Below, one piece after another: positions 12,341-14,266 of a stretch of 14,266 nucleotides of DNA; the first letter of the stretch is position 1; every line of letters starts with the position of its first letter. The translations under genes and the position numbers were made by a program. Below the pieces are notes generated by a model that did not search any database, was not told the DNA's origin, and saw only the letters and a program-made list of their open reading frames with translations. This DNA comes from DAOUMF01 sp034411955 (lineage in GTDB: Bacteria; Chloroflexota; Dehalococcoidia; SM23-28-2; RBG-16-64-32): contig DAOUMF010000219.1 of the NCBI GenBank assembly GCA_034411955.1, forward strand, positions 1 to 14,266, given 5' to 3'.

Positions 12341-13030
12341 GTGAGAGTGAAGACAATTATCGCCTGGAGCGGCGGCAAGGACAGCGCTGTGGCCCTCTGG
12401 CGCCTGCAGCGGGACCCGCGCTTCCAGGTAGTGGGGCTCCTCACGACGATCACCTCGGGCTACGACCGGATCAGCATGCAAGGCGTGCGTCGGGTGCTGC
12501 TGGAGGCCCAGGCGGAGACGCTCGGCCTGAGGGTCTACCCTGTCTGGATCCCTTCGCGCTGCAGCAACCGAGTGTACGAAGCCGAGATGTCCCGCGTCGT
12601 GGAGACCATTCAGCACGGAGGCGTACAGGCGGTGGCCTTCGGCGATCTCTTCCTCGAGGATGTGCGGGCCTATCGGGAGAAGATGCTCGCTCCCACTGGG
12701 TTGCAGCCGCTGTTTCCCCTCTGGGGCGAGGACACACACGCCCTGTCGCGCTGGGTGATCGCCAACGGCTTCAAGGCCACCCTGACTTGCGTCGATCCAC
12801 GCGTCCTGCCGCCGGGCCTAGTTGGGCGAGCCTACGATGAAGCGCTGCTCGCCGAGCTGCCGGCAAGCGTCGACCCTTGCGGGGAGAACGGGGAGTTCCA
12901 CACCTTCGTGCACCAAGCGCCCAACTTCCGCCGATCGATACCCATCACACTGGGGGAGCGGGTTGAGCGCGATGGCTTCCTCTTCGCGGACCTGCTGCCC
13001 GGCGGGTCCGAGCCACACGGGCTAGAATAG
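12341..13030 (+). CDS. Dph6/DUF71-type ATP pyrophosphatase (PP-loop family)
   Basis: A 229-residue protein from GTG 12341 (a second GTG lies at 12347); no good ribosome binding site is visible. The PP-loop SGGKDSA is at 10-16. The C-terminal signature DPCGENGEFHTFV matches the Dph6/COG2102 family. In eukaryotes and archaea Dph6 performs the last amidation of diphthamide on EF2. Bacteria lack diphthamide, and comparative genomics has linked bacterial members to B12 salvage. Residues around 40-60 (TTITSGYDRISMQGVRR) replace the family's usual early segment with the same spacing. It lies 90 bases after the MoaD-MoeB fusion, may share that transcript, and converges with the amidase gene seven bases away. 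The function in this organism is unknown; a PP-loop enzyme near sulfur carriers could also act in thiolation. Confidence 0.85.
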   Translation: MRVKTIIAWSGGKDSAVALWRLQRDPRFQVVGLLTTITSGYDRISMQGVRRVLLEAQAETLGLRVYPVWIPSRCSNRVYEAEMSRVVETIQHGGVQAVAFGDLFLEDVRAYREKMLAPTGLQPLFPLWGEDTHALSRWVIANGFKATLTCVDPRVLPPGLVGRAYDEALLAELPASVDPCGENGEFHTFVHQAPNFRRSIPITLGERVERDGFLFADLLPGGSEPHGLE

Positions 13031-13037
13031 CAGCCGA

Positions 13038-14266
13038 CTACAGCGGCGGCGCCTGCCTGTGCCAGTCCGTCGCCTGCTGGTAGGCGTGGGCCGCCCCCAG
13101 CACCGTCCCTTCCTCGAACCAGCGGCCCACCAACTGTAGGCCGATGGGCAGGACCGCGCTGGTGAAGCCGCAGGGGACGGACACCGCTGGCAGGCCGACC
13201 AGGTTGAAGGGGTTGGTGAATCGTATCAGGTTGAGGGTAGCCTGAATGTCAGCATCTTCCAGGCGGGGTGCAGGCACCGGTGTCGTGGGCATCGCCAGCA
13301 GGTCCACCCGGTCGAATACCGTTTCCCGCCACTCCTCGATGATGAGAGAGCGCAGCCGCTGAGCCTCGACGTAGCTCACGGCGGTATAGGGCCGTCCCAT
13401 CTCCAGTCGGCGGCGGACCTCCTCGCCGTAGTCCTGGGGCCGCTCGGCCAGCCAGCGGTGGTGGTAGGCCAGCGCCTCGGGGAGCATGATGGCGCTCACG
13501 GCGATCGGGGCCTTGTCGATGTGGGGCAGGGAGACATCCTCCACCCGCGACCCCAGCTCTCCCAGCATGGAGATCGCTCTGCGGACCGCCGCCGCCACCT
13601 CGGCGTCCACGTCGTCGAAGAAGTGCTCGCGGGGCACGCCGACCCGCAGGCCCTTGAGGCCGCGCCGTTCCAACAGCTTCGCGTAGTCGGGCACAGGCTC
13701 CCGGCTGCTCGTCTCGTCAGCGGGATCGTGGCCGGCGATGGCCTTGAGGATGAGGGCGGCGTCGGCCGCGCTGCGAGCCATCGGCCCTACGTGGTCCAGG
13801 GACGAGCTCAAGGGCACCACGCCGCGGCGGCTCACCCGGCCGTAGGTGGGCTTGAGGCCGGTTATGCCGCACAGGGCCGAGGGGATGCGGACGGAGCCGC
13901 CGGTGTCCGTGCCCAGGGCGCCCAGGGCCATGCCGGCGGCCACGGCGGCGCCGGAGCCGGAGCTGGAGCCGCCGCTGATGCGGGTAGGGTCCCATGGGTT
14001 GGCTGTGACCCCGTAGTGGGGGTTCACGCCAGTTGCCCCGTACGCGAACTCGTGCATGTTCAGCTTGCCGAGGATCACGGCCCCGGCGGCCTTGAGGCGC
14101 GCCGTGGCCTCGGCGTCCTCCGTGGGCACCCGGTCGGCCATGATCTTGGACCCGGCGGTGGTGCGCACTGCGGCGGTATCGAACAGGTCCTTGAGGGCCA
14201 GGGGGATGCCATGCAGCGGCCCCCTGTAGTCCCCGCCGGCGATAGCGCTGGCTGCCTGCTGGGCGG
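13038..14266 (-). CDS. Amidase-signature family hydrolase (5' end outside window)
   Basis: A minus-strand gene; the stop is the complement of 13038-13040 and the frame is open to the right edge, so about 409 C-terminal codons are present and the N-terminus is missing. An internal GTG at 14166-14168 is not the true start, because the amidase sequence continues upstream as GPLHGIPLALKDLFDT. That segment holds the triad lysine. GGSSSGSGAAVAAG holds the middle serine and DTGGSVRIP the nucleophilic serine. The family includes GatA of the Glu-tRNA amidotransferase and many free amidases. The GGSSSGS form and the C-terminal half (LIRFTNPFNLVGLPAVSVPCG) look more like a free amidase than true GatA, and no gatB or gatC is visible. 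The substrate cannot be told. It converges with the DUF71 gene with a 7-base gap. Confidence 0.9.
   Translation of the reverse strand, partial: AQQAASAIAGGDYRGPLHGIPLALKDLFDTAAVRTTAGSKIMADRVPTEDAEATARLKAAGAVILGKLNMHEFAYGATGVNPHYGVTANPWDPTRISGGSSSGSGAAVAAGMALGALGTDTGGSVRIPSALCGITGLKPTYGRVSRRGVVPLSSSLDHVGPMARSAADAALILKAIAGHDPADETSSREPVPDYAKLLERRGLKGLRVGVPREHFFDDVDAEVAAAVRRAISMLGELGSRVEDVSLPHIDKAPIAVSAIMLPEALAYHHRWLAERPQDYGEEVRRRLEMGRPYTAVSYVEAQRLRSLIIEEWRETVFDRVDLLAMPTTPVPAPRLEDADIQATLNLIRFTNPFNLVGLPAVSVPCGFTSAVLPIGLQLVGRWFEEGTVLGAAHAYQQATDWHRQAPPL

Noticed and set aside
13038..14266. Annotation as GatA of the tRNA amidotransferase
   Set aside because: The signature GGSSSGS and the C-terminal half look like a free amidase, and no gatB or gatC is visible. 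The family name only is given.
1..14266. CRISPR arrays, tRNA or rRNA genes, insertion sequences, prophage or defence genes
   Set aside because: I found no regularly spaced repeats, no cloverleaf or rRNA-like sequence, and no transposase, integrase or defence-type motifs.

Overview
The window is GC-rich and densely packed. It carries about sixteen protein genes, all on the + strand except a partial amidase gene at the right edge. The gene mix (MurT/GatD, a ResB protein, Lgt with a WHGL motif, a CysO-like sulfur carrier, a MoaD-MoeB fusion and a threonine-synthase/NIL/CysO set) suggests a bacterium of the Chloroflexota, perhaps a Dehalococcoidia-like lineage. This assignment is inference from remembered gene content and was not tested.

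Left third (1-6313). The 3' end of ychF overlaps a two-domain XdhC/CoxI protein, which is followed by a second, short XdhC N-domain protein. Next come murT and gatD, the lipid II amidation pair, overlapping by one base. A ResB-type cytochrome c biogenesis protein and the lipoprotein transferase lgt follow, overlapping by eight bases. The theme of murT-lgt is the cell envelope. A probable terminator closes the block at about 6321-6345.

Middle (6314-7326). A hairpin-rich intergenic stretch precedes a small winged-helix regulator. A strong promoter (TTGACA, 18 bases, extended -10) then leads into a clear SAM-I riboswitch with an intrinsic terminator and a visible antiterminator pairing. About 200 bases of unexplained, strongly structured leader lie between that terminator and the first structural gene.

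Right half (7327-13030). Under SAM riboswitch control lie a zinc-ribbon threonine-synthase-type PLP enzyme, a NIL-domain protein and a CysO-like sulfur carrier ending in Gly-Gly. A small orphan gene with its own terminator follows. Then comes a second unit: a three-cysteine Rrf2 regulator, cysteine synthase (cysK) and a MoaD-MoeB fusion, with its own extended -10 promoter and a candidate operator. A bacterial Dph6/DUF71-type ATP pyrophosphatase follows. The amidase gene converges from the right and runs out of the window.

The most interesting reading is that 6911-12250 is a sulfur-assimilation island. In it, a ThrC-like enzyme, a free thiocarboxylate carrier and an E1-like activator under SAM control could make homocysteine, alongside a cysteine branch under Rrf2 control. 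The parts are visible in the sequence; the pathway is a hypothesis.
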